Shown piece by piece: positions 15,254 through 21,775 of a stretch of 21,775 nucleotides of DNA. The translations under genes were made by a program, and so were the position numbers. The notes beneath the pieces were generated by a model. That model was given only the letters and a program-made list of their open reading frames with translations, made no database searches and was not told where the DNA came from. Positions within the stretch are counted from its first letter, which is position 1; the number at the start of each line of letters is the position of its first letter. Source of the stretch: JADHLK01 sp038131695 (lineage in GTDB: Bacteria > Pseudomonadota > Alphaproteobacteria > Puniceispirillales > Puniceispirillaceae); contig JAYPQA010000082.1 of NCBI GenBank assembly GCA_038131695.1, positions 1-21,775 on the forward strand, read 5' to 3'.

Positions 15254-15282
15254 AAAAAAAAGAGCCGGTCTGCCCGGCTCTT
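15254..15282 (-). terminator. Intrinsic terminator of the ribosomal superoperon, behind rplQ
   Basis: On the minus strand AAGAGCCGG and CCGGCTCTT pair perfectly over nine bases with a five-base loop (GCAGA), followed directly by a T run (15254-15259, extended by the last stem Ts). It lies about 43 bases after the rplQ stop and 85 bases ahead of the chosen rarA start, so it separates the two transcripts. A promoter for rarA would have to lie in the remaining 15170-15253; none is obvious. Confidence 0.92.
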
Positions 15283-15324
15283 GTCAATGCGGCTCTCTAC
15301 AGCCAATTTTTGCGGCCTGTTGCC

Positions 15325-15768
15325 TCAGCCAGCTGCTGCTGCGGCGGGTGCGGTTTCTTCAACCTCGTCTTTATCCATGGTCGGGCCTGAATCCTGACCG
15401 CGGGCGCTTTCATCCCGGTCCACCAGCTCTATCACCGCCATCGGGGCGGAATCCCCATAGCGATAGCCAGCCTTCAGCACCCGTGTATAGCCACCCGGCC
15501 GTTCCGCATAGCGCGGGCCCAGCACCTCAAACAGCTTCTTGGTCATCGCGTCATCGCGCAGCTGGGCATAGGCCTGGCGGCGGGCGTGCAGACCGCCCTT
15601 CTTGCCCAGCGTGATCAGCTTTTCCACCACCGGACGCAGGGCTTTCGCCTTGGGCAGGGTGGTGATGATCTGCTCATGCTTGATCAGAGCTTGCGACATA
15701 TTACGGAACAGCATCTGGCGATGTTGCGAGGTGCGGTTCAATTTCCGTCCGGCGATACGATGGCGCAT
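15325..15768 (-). CDS. rplQ: 50S ribosomal protein L17
   Basis: Large-subunit protein near the exit tunnel, 147 residues, intact. The N-terminus MRHRIAGRKLNRTSQHRQML is the almost invariant L17 signature, followed by LFRNMSQALIKHEQIITTLP, KAKALRPVVEKLITLGK and GGYTRVLKAGYRYGDSAPMA. The last 25 residues are an acidic and alanine-rich tail (DKDEVEETAPAAAAAG), as in other alphaproteobacterial L17 proteins. AGGAATAGGGAA precedes the ATG. It is the last gene of the superoperon, 55 bases after rpoA. Confidence 0.97.
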   Translation of the reverse strand: MRHRIAGRKLNRTSQHRQMLFRNMSQALIKHEQIITTLPKAKALRPVVEKLITLGKKGGLHARRQAYAQLRDDAMTKKLFEVLGPRYAERPGGYTRVLKAGYRYGDSAPMAVIELVDRDESARGQDSGPTMDKDEVEETAPAAAAAG

Positions 15769-15823
15769 TTCCCTATTCCTTTTCCTCGGCGGCCGGTCTG
15801 TCCGGCCCGCCTGTTATGCCACC

Positions 15824-16839
15824 CTAAAAGGGCTCATCAATCCGTCTGGCCAGCTCTTCGATATTCTCAGGCGGCCAGTTTTCAATATCCATGCCCAGCT
15901 CCAGATTCATCACCTTGAGCACTTCTTTTATCTCATTCAGCGATTTGCGCCCGAAATTCGGTGTGCGCAGCATTTCATTCTCGGTCTTTTGAACCAGATC
16001 GCCAATATAGACAATATTGTCATTTTTCAGACAATTAGCCGAGCGCACAGACAGTTCCAGCTCATCCACCTTGCGCAGCAGATTGCGGTTGAAGGGCAGG
16101 CTGTCCGTATCTTCCTCAGCTGCCTCCAGCTTCGGCTCCTCAAAATTGATGAAGGGCTGGAGCTGGTCCTGCATGATGCGGGCCGCAAAGGCAATCGCAT
16201 CTTCGGGCGTGACCGAGCCATCTGTTTCAATGGTCAAAAGCAGCCGGTCATAATCGGTGATCTGGCCAACCCGCTCATTCTCCACCTTGTAGGCGACCTG
16301 GCGGATAGGGCTGAAAATCGCATCCACCGGAATCAGGCCAATGGGGGAATCCTCTGCCCGATTCTGGCTGGCCGGCACATAGCCCTTGCCGGACTCAACG
16401 GTCAGCTCCATAGACAGGCTGGCACCCTTGTCCAGATGGCAAATGACATGATCCGGGTTCATAATCTCAATACCTGCGGATTCAGCGATCATGCCAGCCG
16501 TTACCTCGCTGGGCCCGTCAGCCTGCAGGCGCAACCGCTTGGACCCTTCGGCCCCCATAGCCACCGCGATACCCTTAATGTTGAGCACCAGATCGGTCAC
16601 ATCCTCGCGCACCCCGGGAATAGAGGAAAATTCATGCACCACCCCTGAATCTGGACAGCTGTAACAGCCGCCCCCTGCAAGGAGGAAAGCAGAATCCGGC
16701 GCAACGCATTACCCAGCGTGATACCAAAGCCACGCTCAAGCGGGCCCACTGAAATAACCGCCTGACGGGGATTATATTCAGAAGGTTTGATTTCTATCTG
16801 GTCGGGCTTTTGCAATTCCTGCCAGTTCTTTTCAATCAT
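15824..16839 (-). CDS. rpoA: DNA-directed RNA polymerase subunit alpha (one frameshift)
   Basis: Assembly platform of RNA polymerase. Two frames join into a 338-residue protein, the usual length, if one C is added to the CCCC run at 16642-16645 (G on the coding strand); the join then reads VQIQGVVHEFSSIPG. The start at 16839 (MIEKNWQELQKPDQIEIKP) has AAGGGA seven bases upstream. The N-terminal domain shows GPLERGFGITLGNALRRILL, the family's dimerisation signature. The C-terminal domain, which binds UP elements and activators, has ELSVRSANCLKNDNIVYIGD and NFGRKSLNEIKEVL. Since RNA polymerase alpha is essential, the break must be an error or be bypassed; without it no full protein would be made. 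Confidence 0.95.
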
Positions 16840-16958
16840 GGCGTCATCCCTTGTGATTGGTTCGGCCCGGGCAGCCTGTCCCTGGCTGCCCTTTTGCACT
16901 ATTCTGTCTGTCTGCCCGCCAGCAACACGCTATGCCGGGCAGCGCGCATCCCCCGAAA

Positions 16959-17353
16959 TCAGACCCGGCGCCGCTTGCGCGGACGGCAGCCATTATGCGG
17001 AATCGGTGTCACATCCCGAATTGAGGTAACGGTGAAGCCGACTGCCTGCAAGGCCCGCAGCGCGGATTCCCGCCCGGACCCCGGCCCGCGCACCTCTACA
17101 TCCAGCGACTTCATCCCATGCTCAGCTGCTTTTTTGCCGGCATCCTCTGCGGCCATCTGGGCGGCAAAGGGCGTGGATTTGCGTGACCCCTTGAAACCAA
17201 GCGTGCCAGCAGAGGACCAGGCAATGGTATTACCCTGCACATCTGAGATGGTGATCATGGTATTGTTAAACGTCGATTCACATGCGCCACGCCGGAAGCG
17301 ATATTCTTGCGCTCGCGGCGACGCACCCGGCCTTGGGTTGGTTGCTTTGCCAT
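16959..17353 (-). CDS. rpsK: 30S ribosomal protein S11 (one frameshift)
   Basis: Small-subunit platform protein. From ATG 17353 the frame reads MAKQPTQGRVRRRERKNIAS and GVAHVN, then breaks; adding one base near 17275-17277 (a T on the coding strand, restoring GAATTC) gives AHVNSTFNNTMITISD and continues to the normal end (GCRPRKRRRV). The corrected length is 131 residues, usual for the family. Core signatures are SSAGTLGFKGSRKSTPFAAQ, AEDAGKKAAEHGMKSLDVEV and RGPGSGRESALRALQ. It lies 15 bases behind rpsM. S11 is essential, so the frameshift is most likely a sequence error. Confidence 0.95.
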
Positions 17354-17368
17354 GACGGTCTCTCCTGC

Positions 17369-17736
17369 TTATTTCTTCTTGCCGGCAATGGCTTTGGCCG
17401 GGCCCTTGCGGGTGCGTGCATTGGTATGGGTGCGCTGGCCCTGGACCGGCAGATTGCGGCGGTGACGCAAACCGCGCAGACAGCCCAGATCCAGATAGCG
17501 CTTGATATCCATCGAGGTTTTGCGGCGCAAATCGCCCTCAACCAGAAAATCTGCATCGATAATATCGCGCAGCTTGTCCAGCTCATCCTCAGTCAGGTCA
17601 TTAATCCGGCGTTCGGCGGTGATACCGGCCTTGCCGCAAATCTGCCTGGCACTTGTTGACCCGATCCCATGAATATAGGTCAGGCAATCTCTACCCGTTT
17701 CTTGGTCGGAATATTCACACCAGCTATGCGCGCCAC
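17369..17736 (-). CDS. rpsM: 30S ribosomal protein S13 (one frameshift, GTG start)
   Basis: Small-subunit head protein that contacts tRNA and S19. The gene starts at GTG 17736 (VARIAGVNIPTKKRVEIA) with AGGAG six bases upstream. The frame then hits TGA; adding one base at GG 17683-17684 (C on the coding strand) restores EIALTYIHGIGSTSARQICG and gives 122 residues, the typical length. Later signatures are DFLVEGDLRRKTSMDIKRYL, LGCLRGLRHRRNLPVQGQRT and HTNARTRKGPAKAIAGKKK. The gene is essential, so the break is almost certainly an error in the sequence. 125 bases with no other gene separate it from adk. Confidence 0.95.
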
Positions 17737-17861
17737 TGGCTTCTCCTCTGGTTGGGCAGTCCGGCCTGTCCGGCCTGCCGGTTCGGTAACAAAATCTGCA
17801 TTTTATAGCTGAGCCAGCACCAGGCGCGCATTATAGGAATTTGCGCCTGACAGTCAAGTTT

Positions 17862-18431
17862 TCAGCTATCCAACACCTCATTAATCTGGCGGCTGACAGC
17901 CTCTATCTGCTGCATGCCATCCACCTGTTTCAAAATCTGTTTTTCCCGGTAATAGGGCAGCAACGGGGCGGTGTTGTCATGATAGACCTTCAGCCGCTGT
18001 TTTAGCACCTCTGCATTGTCGTCCGAGCGGCTGCCGCCAGTCTGTTCAGCGCGGCTTTCAATCCGGCCAAACAGGACCGTTTCATCCACCTTAATTTCAA
18101 TCACAGTATCCAGCGCCAGCCCGCGCCCCGCCAGCATCTCATCCAGCGCTTCTGCCTGGGCCAGCGTGCGCGGGAAGCCGTCTAGAATAACCCCTTTGGC
18201 CACGGTATCGCTATCCATAGCCTCATCAATCATCTGGATCATGACGCTATCAGGCACCAGCTTACCAGCATCAATGATTTGTTTGGCTTCCTTGCCAAGC
18301 GGCGTTCCGGCCGCGATGGCCGCGCGCAACATATTGCCGGTAGAGAGCTGAACCATGCCGCGCTCGGCGACCAGCTTTTCAGCCTGCGTGCCCTTGCCAG
18401 CCCCCGGCGGCCCAAACAGAATAATATTCAT
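17862..18431 (-). CDS. adk: Adenylate kinase, short-lid form
   Basis: Balances adenine nucleotides (ATP + AMP to 2 ADP) in the cytoplasm. 189 residues, intact. P-loop GPPGAGKGT (7-15), AMP-binding LSTGNMLRAAI (29-39), DGFPRT (84-89) and the LID arginines in FGRIESRAEQ and SRSDDN. The LID insert is only about a dozen residues and has no zinc-binding cysteines, so this is the short variant. The ATG overlaps the secY stop as ATGA, and GGGAG lies six bases upstream. This secY-adk order within the ribosomal operon is common outside E. coli. Confidence 0.96.
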   Translation of the reverse strand: MNIILFGPPGAGKGTQAEKLVAERGMVQLSTGNMLRAAIAAGTPLGKEAKQIIDAGKLVPDSVMIQMIDEAMDSDTVAKGVILDGFPRTLAQAEALDEMLAGRGLALDTVIEIKVDETVLFGRIESRAEQTGGSRSDDNAEVLKQRLKVYHDNTAPLLPYYREKQILKQVDGMQQIEAVSRQINEVLDS

Positions 18432-19759
18432 CCGCGTCTCCCGCGCAGCTGGGATTTGCGAATAAGCCCCTCATATTGATGGGCCAGCATATGCGATTGC
18501 ACCTGCCCCACCGTATCGAGCGTCACCGTCACCACAATCAGCAGCGAAGTTCCGCCAAAATAAAACGGTACCGCATACTGGCTGATCAGGATTTCCGGCA
18601 GGATACACACAGCTGCCAGATAGGCCGCGCCCAGCACGGTCAGTCGGGTCAGCACGAAATCCAGATAATCCGCAGTCGGCTGGCCCGGACGGATACCCGG
18701 CACATAGCCGCCATTGCGGCGCAGATTTTCTGCCGTATCAGTCGGGTTGAACACAATCGCGGTATAGAAAAAGGCAAAGAACACGATCAGGCTGACATAA
18801 ATAAGCAGATAGAGCGGCTGGCCACGGCCCAGCAACGCATTCAGCGTCACCAGCCAGTCCGGCCCGCCCTGCCCGCCGGACAGGTTGATAATGGAGACCG
18901 GCATCAACAGCAGGGACGAGGCGAAGATTGGCGGGATAACGCCTGATACATTCAGCTTCAGCGGCAGATGCTGGGCCTGGCCGCCAAACACCCGGTTACC
19001 CTGCTGGCGCTTGGGATATTGGATCAAAATCTTGCGCAGCGAGCGTTCCATAAAGACGATAAAGGCAATCACCGCCACCGCCATCGCAAACAGCACCACA
19101 ATCAGGAAAGCAGACAGCGCGCCGGTCCGCCCCAGCTCCAGCGTCCCCGCCAGCGCCGAGGGCACCTCAGCAATAATGCCGGAGAAGATAATCAGCGAAA
19201 TGCCATTGCCGATCCCGCGGCTGGTTATTTGCTCACCCAGCCACATCAAAAACAGCGTGCCGCCTACCAGCGTAATCACTGTTGTCAGGCGGAAAAACAG
19301 GCCGGCATCTGTGACCACCCCGGCTGAGCTTTCCAGCGCGGCGGCAATGCCATAGCCCTGAACAGCAGCCAGTAAAACGGTCAGATAGCGGGTATATTGG
19401 TTGATCTGCTTACGGCCCGCCTCGCCATCCTTTTTCATCGCTTCCAGAGACGGCACAATCGCGGTCATCAGCTGCATGATGATAGAGGCGGTAATATAGG
19501 GCATGATATTGAGCGCAAAAATCGTCATCCGCCCCAGCGCCCCGCCGGAGAACATATCAAACATCCCCAGAATCCCGCCAGACTGGCGAGAGAACACCTC
19601 AGCCAGAGCCACCGGATCAATGCCGGGCAGCGGAATGAAGGTACCCAGCCGGTAGATGATCAGCGCACCCAGCGTGAACAGGATGCGCTTTTTCAGATCA
19701 TCTGCCTTGGCAAAAGCGCCGAGTCCGAAACCGGGTTGAGCTTGGGGTGTGCGTGCCAT
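18428..19759 (-). CDS. secY: Protein translocase subunit SecY
   Basis: Pore-forming subunit of the Sec translocon in the inner membrane, 443 residues, intact. Ten membrane helices are recognisable. Landmarks: KKRILFTLGALIIYRLGTFI in helix 1, the plug region GGILGMFDMFSGGALGRMTI, MPYITASIIMQL, WLGEQITSRGIGNGISLIIF, the cytoplasmic loop PKRQQGNRVFGGQAQHLPLK and NVSGVIPPIFA, and LRRNGGYVPGIRPGQPT near helix 9. The C-terminus is basic (RKSQLRGRRG), where the ribosome and SecA dock. The ribosome binding site is weak. It lies 36 bases behind rplO and overlaps adk. Confidence 0.97.
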   Translation of the reverse strand: MARTPQAQPGFGLGAFAKADDLKKRILFTLGALIIYRLGTFIPLPGIDPVALAEVFSRQSGGILGMFDMFSGGALGRMTIFALNIMPYITASIIMQLMTAIVPSLEAMKKDGEAGRKQINQYTRYLTVLLAAVQGYGIAAALESSAGVVTDAGLFFRLTTVITLVGGTLFLMWLGEQITSRGIGNGISLIIFSGIIAEVPSALAGTLELGRTGALSAFLIVVLFAMAVAVIAFIVFMERSLRKILIQYPKRQQGNRVFGGQAQHLPLKLNVSGVIPPIFASSLLLMPVSIINLSGGQGGPDWLVTLNALLGRGQPLYLLIYVSLIVFFAFFYTAIVFNPTDTAENLRRNGGYVPGIRPGQPTADYLDFVLTRLTVLGAAYLAAVCILPEILISQYAVPFYFGGTSLLIVVTVTLDTVGQVQSHMLAHQYEGLIRKSQLRGRRG

Positions 19760-19795
19760 TACCGTTCAAAACTCCGAAAAACCAGATGCCCCGCG

Positions 19796-20293
19796 CTATT
19801 CTGCTGTGGCTTCTGCAGCCGCCTCAGCAACCGCAACAACCGGCAGGACAATCTTGCCGCCAGCGGCCTCAACCGCCTTAGCTGCGGCCTTGGAGGCCCC
19901 TGCAGCGTGGATTTCCAGCTTGGCTTTCAGCGCCCCGCTGGCCAGAATCCGCACGCCGTCCTTTTTGCGGCGAATAACCCCGGCCGCGACCAGCGCATCC
20001 CCATCCACCGGCTTTTTCACATCCAGCTTGCCCGCATCAACAGCACGCTGCAGCCGGTCCAGATTCACCTCAACATATTTCTTGCGGAAAATATTGGTGA
20101 AGCCACGCTTCGGCAGGCGGCGATGGATCGGCATCTGGCCGCCCTCAAACCCCTTGATAGACACACCTGAACGCGATTTCTGGCCCTTATGGCCAGCCCC
20201 GGAGGTCTTGCCGCGGCCGGAGCCGGTGCCCCGCCCTACGCGCAGTGCCTTGCGGGTCGCCCCTTTATTGTCTCTGATCTCATTCAGCTTCAT
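19796..20293 (-). CDS. rplO: 50S ribosomal protein L15
   Basis: Large-subunit protein, 165 residues, intact. The start MKLNEIRDNKGATRKALRVG and the glycine-rich stretch GRGTGSGRGKTSGAGHKGQK are the L15 signature, followed by FEGGQMPIHRRLPKRGFTNI. The C-terminus is a long alanine-rich tail (KAAAKAVEAAGG, VAEAAAEATAE) extending beyond the E. coli protein, as often in Alphaproteobacteria. CGGAGGA precedes the ATG by four bases. It lies 41 bases behind rpmD. Confidence 0.97.
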   Translation of the reverse strand: MKLNEIRDNKGATRKALRVGRGTGSGRGKTSGAGHKGQKSRSGVSIKGFEGGQMPIHRRLPKRGFTNIFRKKYVEVNLDRLQRAVDAGKLDVKKPVDGDALVAAGVIRRKKDGVRILASGALKAKLEIHAAGASKAAAKAVEAAGGKIVLPVVAVAEAAAEATAE

Positions 20294-20334
20294 CTTATCC
20301 TCCGGAGCCGCTGGCGGCCCACATTTCCAAACAG

Positions 20335-20523
20335 TTAGCTGGCGTCTTCCACGCGCAGCAAATGTGCCACCTTGCGAATCATCCCGCGCACGGACGGCGT
20401 ATCTTCCAGCTGACGCGTGCGGCCAATCTTGTTCAGCCCCAGACCTTTCAGAGTCTCACGCTGGCTCCCCTCGCGCCCGATAGGGCTGCGTGTCTGGGTC
20501 ACGGTCACAGTCTGTTTTGCCAT
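20335..20523 (-). CDS. rpmD: 50S ribosomal protein L30
   Basis: Small large-subunit protein, 62 residues, intact. It reads TVTVTQTRSPIGREGSQRET, LKGLGLNKIGRTRQLEDTPS and VRGMIRKVAHLLRVED, the standard short bacterial L30 pattern. AGAGGAG lies eight to nine bases ahead of the ATG. It sits between rpsE and rplO as usual. Confidence 0.97.
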   Translation of the reverse strand: MAKQTVTVTQTRSPIGREGSQRETLKGLGLNKIGRTRQLEDTPSVRGMIRKVAHLLRVEDAS

Positions 20524-20549
20524 TTTTCTGCTCTCCTCTTGCCGCCTGA

Positions 20550-21107
20550 TCAGGAGGCTTCCGCCTGCTCAGCCTTGCGGCCCAGAATCTCTGCCACTTT
20601 CTTGCCCCGCTTGGCCGCGACCGAACGCGGTGCCTGAATCAGGCCCAGCGCCTTGAAAGTCGCCTTGATCATGTTATGCGGGTTGGAGGAGCCGATTGAC
20701 TTGGCCACCACATCCTGCACGCCGAGGGCCTCAAAAACCGCACGCATCGGGCCACCGGCGATAATGCCGGTGCCAGGAGGGGCTGAGCGCAGCAGCACAT
20801 TGCCGGCCCCGTAATTGCCCTGAATATCATGATGCAGGGTGCGGCCATCACGCAGCGGCACGCGCACCATATTGCGGCGCGCACTTTCGGTTGCCTTGCG
20901 GATAGCTTCCGGCACTTCCTTGGCCTTGCCAGTGCCGAACCCGGCCTTGCCGCGGCCATCGCCGACAACGACCAGCGCGGCAAAGCCGAACCGGCGTCCG
21001 CCCTTGACCACCTTGGCCACCCGGTTGATGCCGACCAGCTTTTCAATCAGGTCGCTCTCTTCGCGCCCCTGCTCATTGCGATCCCCGCGATCATTATTGC
21101 GTGCCAT
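20550..21107 (-). CDS. rpsE: 30S ribosomal protein S5
   Basis: Small-subunit protein involved in decoding accuracy, 185 residues, intact. The family signature reads KLVGINRVAKVVKGGRRFGF and ALVVVGDGRGKAGFGTGKAK; later parts are APPGTGIIAGGPMRAVFEAL and KSIGSSNPHNMIKATFKAL. The N-terminal 17 residues (MARNNDRGDRNEQGREE) are a charged extension and the C-terminus (KVAEILGRKAEQAEAS) is longer than in E. coli. GAGGAG lies seven bases upstream of the ATG. Confidence 0.97.
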   Translation of the reverse strand: MARNNDRGDRNEQGREESDLIEKLVGINRVAKVVKGGRRFGFAALVVVGDGRGKAGFGTGKAKEVPEAIRKATESARRNMVRVPLRDGRTLHHDIQGNYGAGNVLLRSAPPGTGIIAGGPMRAVFEALGVQDVVAKSIGSSNPHNMIKATFKALGLIQAPRSVAAKRGKKVAEILGRKAEQAEAS

Positions 21108-21118
21108 CTTCTCGCTCC

Positions 21119-21481
21119 TCAGAATTTCAGGCCGGCTTCACGCGCCGCATCAGCCAGGGCCTTGACCCGGCCATGAAAAATATAGCCGCCACGGTCAAAC
21201 ACCACCGCCTCAACCCCGTTAGCCAGGGCTTTCTTGGCAATGGAGGCACCGATCTGGCTGGCCGCCTCGCTATCTGCCCCGGTCTTGCCGGATTTTTTGA
21301 AATCCGTATCCAGCGTCGAGGCCGCAGCCAGCGTATGGCCGGCCGCATCATCAATCAGCTGGGCATAGATATGGCGAGATGTGCGATGCACCGCCAGCCG
21401 AGGCAGGCCGGATGATTTTTTCTTCAGGTCTGTCCGGTTGCGCCGACGACGGCGCTCAAACATTTGTTTTGAACTCAGCAT
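21119..21481 (-). CDS. rplR: 50S ribosomal protein L18
   Basis: 5S rRNA-binding protein of the central protuberance, 120 residues, intact. It reads MFERRRRRNRTDLKKKSSGL, PRLAVHRTSRHIYAQLIDD, then VFDRGGYIFHGRVKALADAA and REAGLKF, the canonical L18 pattern. ATG at 21481 has AAGGAG eight bases upstream; an internal ATG seven codons on is less likely. It starts 12 bases after rplF ends. Confidence 0.97.
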   Translation of the reverse strand: MLSSKQMFERRRRRNRTDLKKKSSGLPRLAVHRTSRHIYAQLIDDAAGHTLAAASTLDTDFKKSGKTGADSEAASQIGASIAKKALANGVEAVVFDRGGYIFHGRVKALADAAREAGLKF

Positions 21482-21493
21482 CGTTAACGCTCC

Positions 21494-21775
21494 TTACTTC
21501 TTCTTGCCTTCTTTGCGGACAATTTGCTCATCCGCATATTTCACGCCCTTGCCCTTGAAAGGTTCCGGCGGACGCTTGGCGCGCACCTCAGCCGCAAATT
21601 GGCCCAGCAGCTGCTTGTCAGCCCCGCTAATGGCGATTTTGGTATTGCCGTCCAGCGTAACAGACAGCCCCTGCGGCACATCCATCACCACCGGGTGGCT
21701 ATAGCCAAGGCTCAGCTGTAGTTTGGTGCCCTGCATCGCGGCCCGGTAACCCACCCCGTTAATTTCCAGATGGCG
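21494..21775 (-). CDS. rplF: 50S ribosomal protein L6 (N-terminus cut by window edge)
   Basis: C-terminal 93 residues of L6, a large-subunit protein near the GTPase centre. The frame is open to the right edge, so the true start lies outside the window; a GTG at 21754 is internal (Val in GVGYRA). Visible signatures: LEINGVGYRAAMQGTKLQLS, LGYSHPVVMDVPQGLSV, and the C-terminal RAKRPPEPFKGKGVKYADEQ followed by IVRKEGKKK. The C-terminal L6 domain is intact in the visible part. Confidence 0.96.
   Translation of the reverse strand, partial: RHLEINGVGYRAAMQGTKLQLSLGYSHPVVMDVPQGLSVTLDGNTKIAISGADKQLLGQFAAEVRAKRPPEPFKGKGVKYADEQIVRKEGKKK

Noticed and set aside
15602..16648. Long plus-strand open frame (348 codons) opposite rplQ and rpoA
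   Set aside because: It is the antisense of two certain essential genes and has no family signature. The same applies to the plus-strand frames opposite the pseudouridine synthase, DUF429 and rarA genes (12462-14694).
15824..17736. Real pseudogenisation of rpsM, rpsK and rpoA with functional copies elsewhere
   Set aside because: Outside the one-base breaks these genes are perfectly conserved at protein level and in normal operon order; duplicate copies of this operon are not known in Alphaproteobacteria. Error is far simpler.
1..21775. Over-represented word CAGCTGG/CCAGCTG as an uptake or segregation signal
   Set aside because: Most copies fall in coding regions where they follow from frequent Gln-Leu, Glu-Leu and Leu-Ala codons in a GC-rich genome; no even spacing or strand bias was apparent by eye. 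A genome-wide k-mer statistic would be needed to reopen this.
1..21775. CRISPR array, insertion sequences or transposase fragments
   Set aside because: No repeated spacer-repeat units, terminal inverted repeats or transposase motifs were seen.

Overview
The window looks like a piece of an alphaproteobacterial chromosome with moderately high GC. Three things suggest this: the ribosomal run rplF-rplR-rpsE-rpmD-rplO-secY-adk-rpsM-rpsK-rpoA-rplQ lacks rpmJ after secY and rpsD before rpoA, unlike E. coli; it is followed by rarA and a rluC-type / HAD phosphatase / ATP12 cluster; and the adenylate kinase has a short lid. I cannot name a genus; a marine free-living clade is only a guess. Almost all genes are on the minus strand, and the exceptions are a methyltransferase pair and lipB.

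Layout, left to right. (A) 1-4456, minus: a candidate operon of a two-part VOC/glyoxalase-like protein followed by dppB-, dppC-, dppD- and dppF-type peptide/nickel-family ABC transporter genes, joined by 4-base overlaps; dppF runs off the left edge. (B) 4627-5991, plus: a SAM-dependent methyltransferase with an unrecognised N-terminal region, overlapping an 85-residue helical protein. (C) 6020-9067, minus: an FAD-dependent dehydrogenase, then a family 5 (DppA/OppA-like) periplasmic binding protein, ending in a strong terminator. Block C probably supplies the missing binding protein for the block A transporter, with B inserted between them. (D) 9291-9378, minus: tRNA-Leu(GAG). (E) 9525-10226, plus: lipB. 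(F) 10232-13901, minus: a small hypothetical protein, an ATP12 chaperone, a Gph-like phosphatase, an RluC-type pseudouridine synthase and a DUF429-like RNase H-fold protein, leading up to rarA (13898-15169). (G) 15254-21775, minus: the end of the ribosomal superoperon, closed by a strong intrinsic terminator behind rplQ.

The most important caveat is that the sequence carries many single-base indels. rpsM, rpsK and rpoA each have one frameshift, although a living cell needs all three. The tRNA-Leu T-loop has one base too many. Similar indels break dppD, the binding protein (six indels), the rluC homologue (three) and the methyltransferase (one). Most lie in short homopolymers. The simplest reading is sequencing or assembly error, so I annotate these genes as probably intact with corrected lengths and do not call them pseudogenes.

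The most novel-looking content is the A-B-C region: a putative uptake and oxidation unit (binding protein, two permeases, two ATPases, VOC protein, FAD dehydrogenase) wrapped around a methyltransferase plus a small helical protein, with a perfect TTGACA/TGTCAA dyad in the divergent promoter region and a second dyad ahead of the dehydrogenase. Its substrate cannot be read from the sequence.
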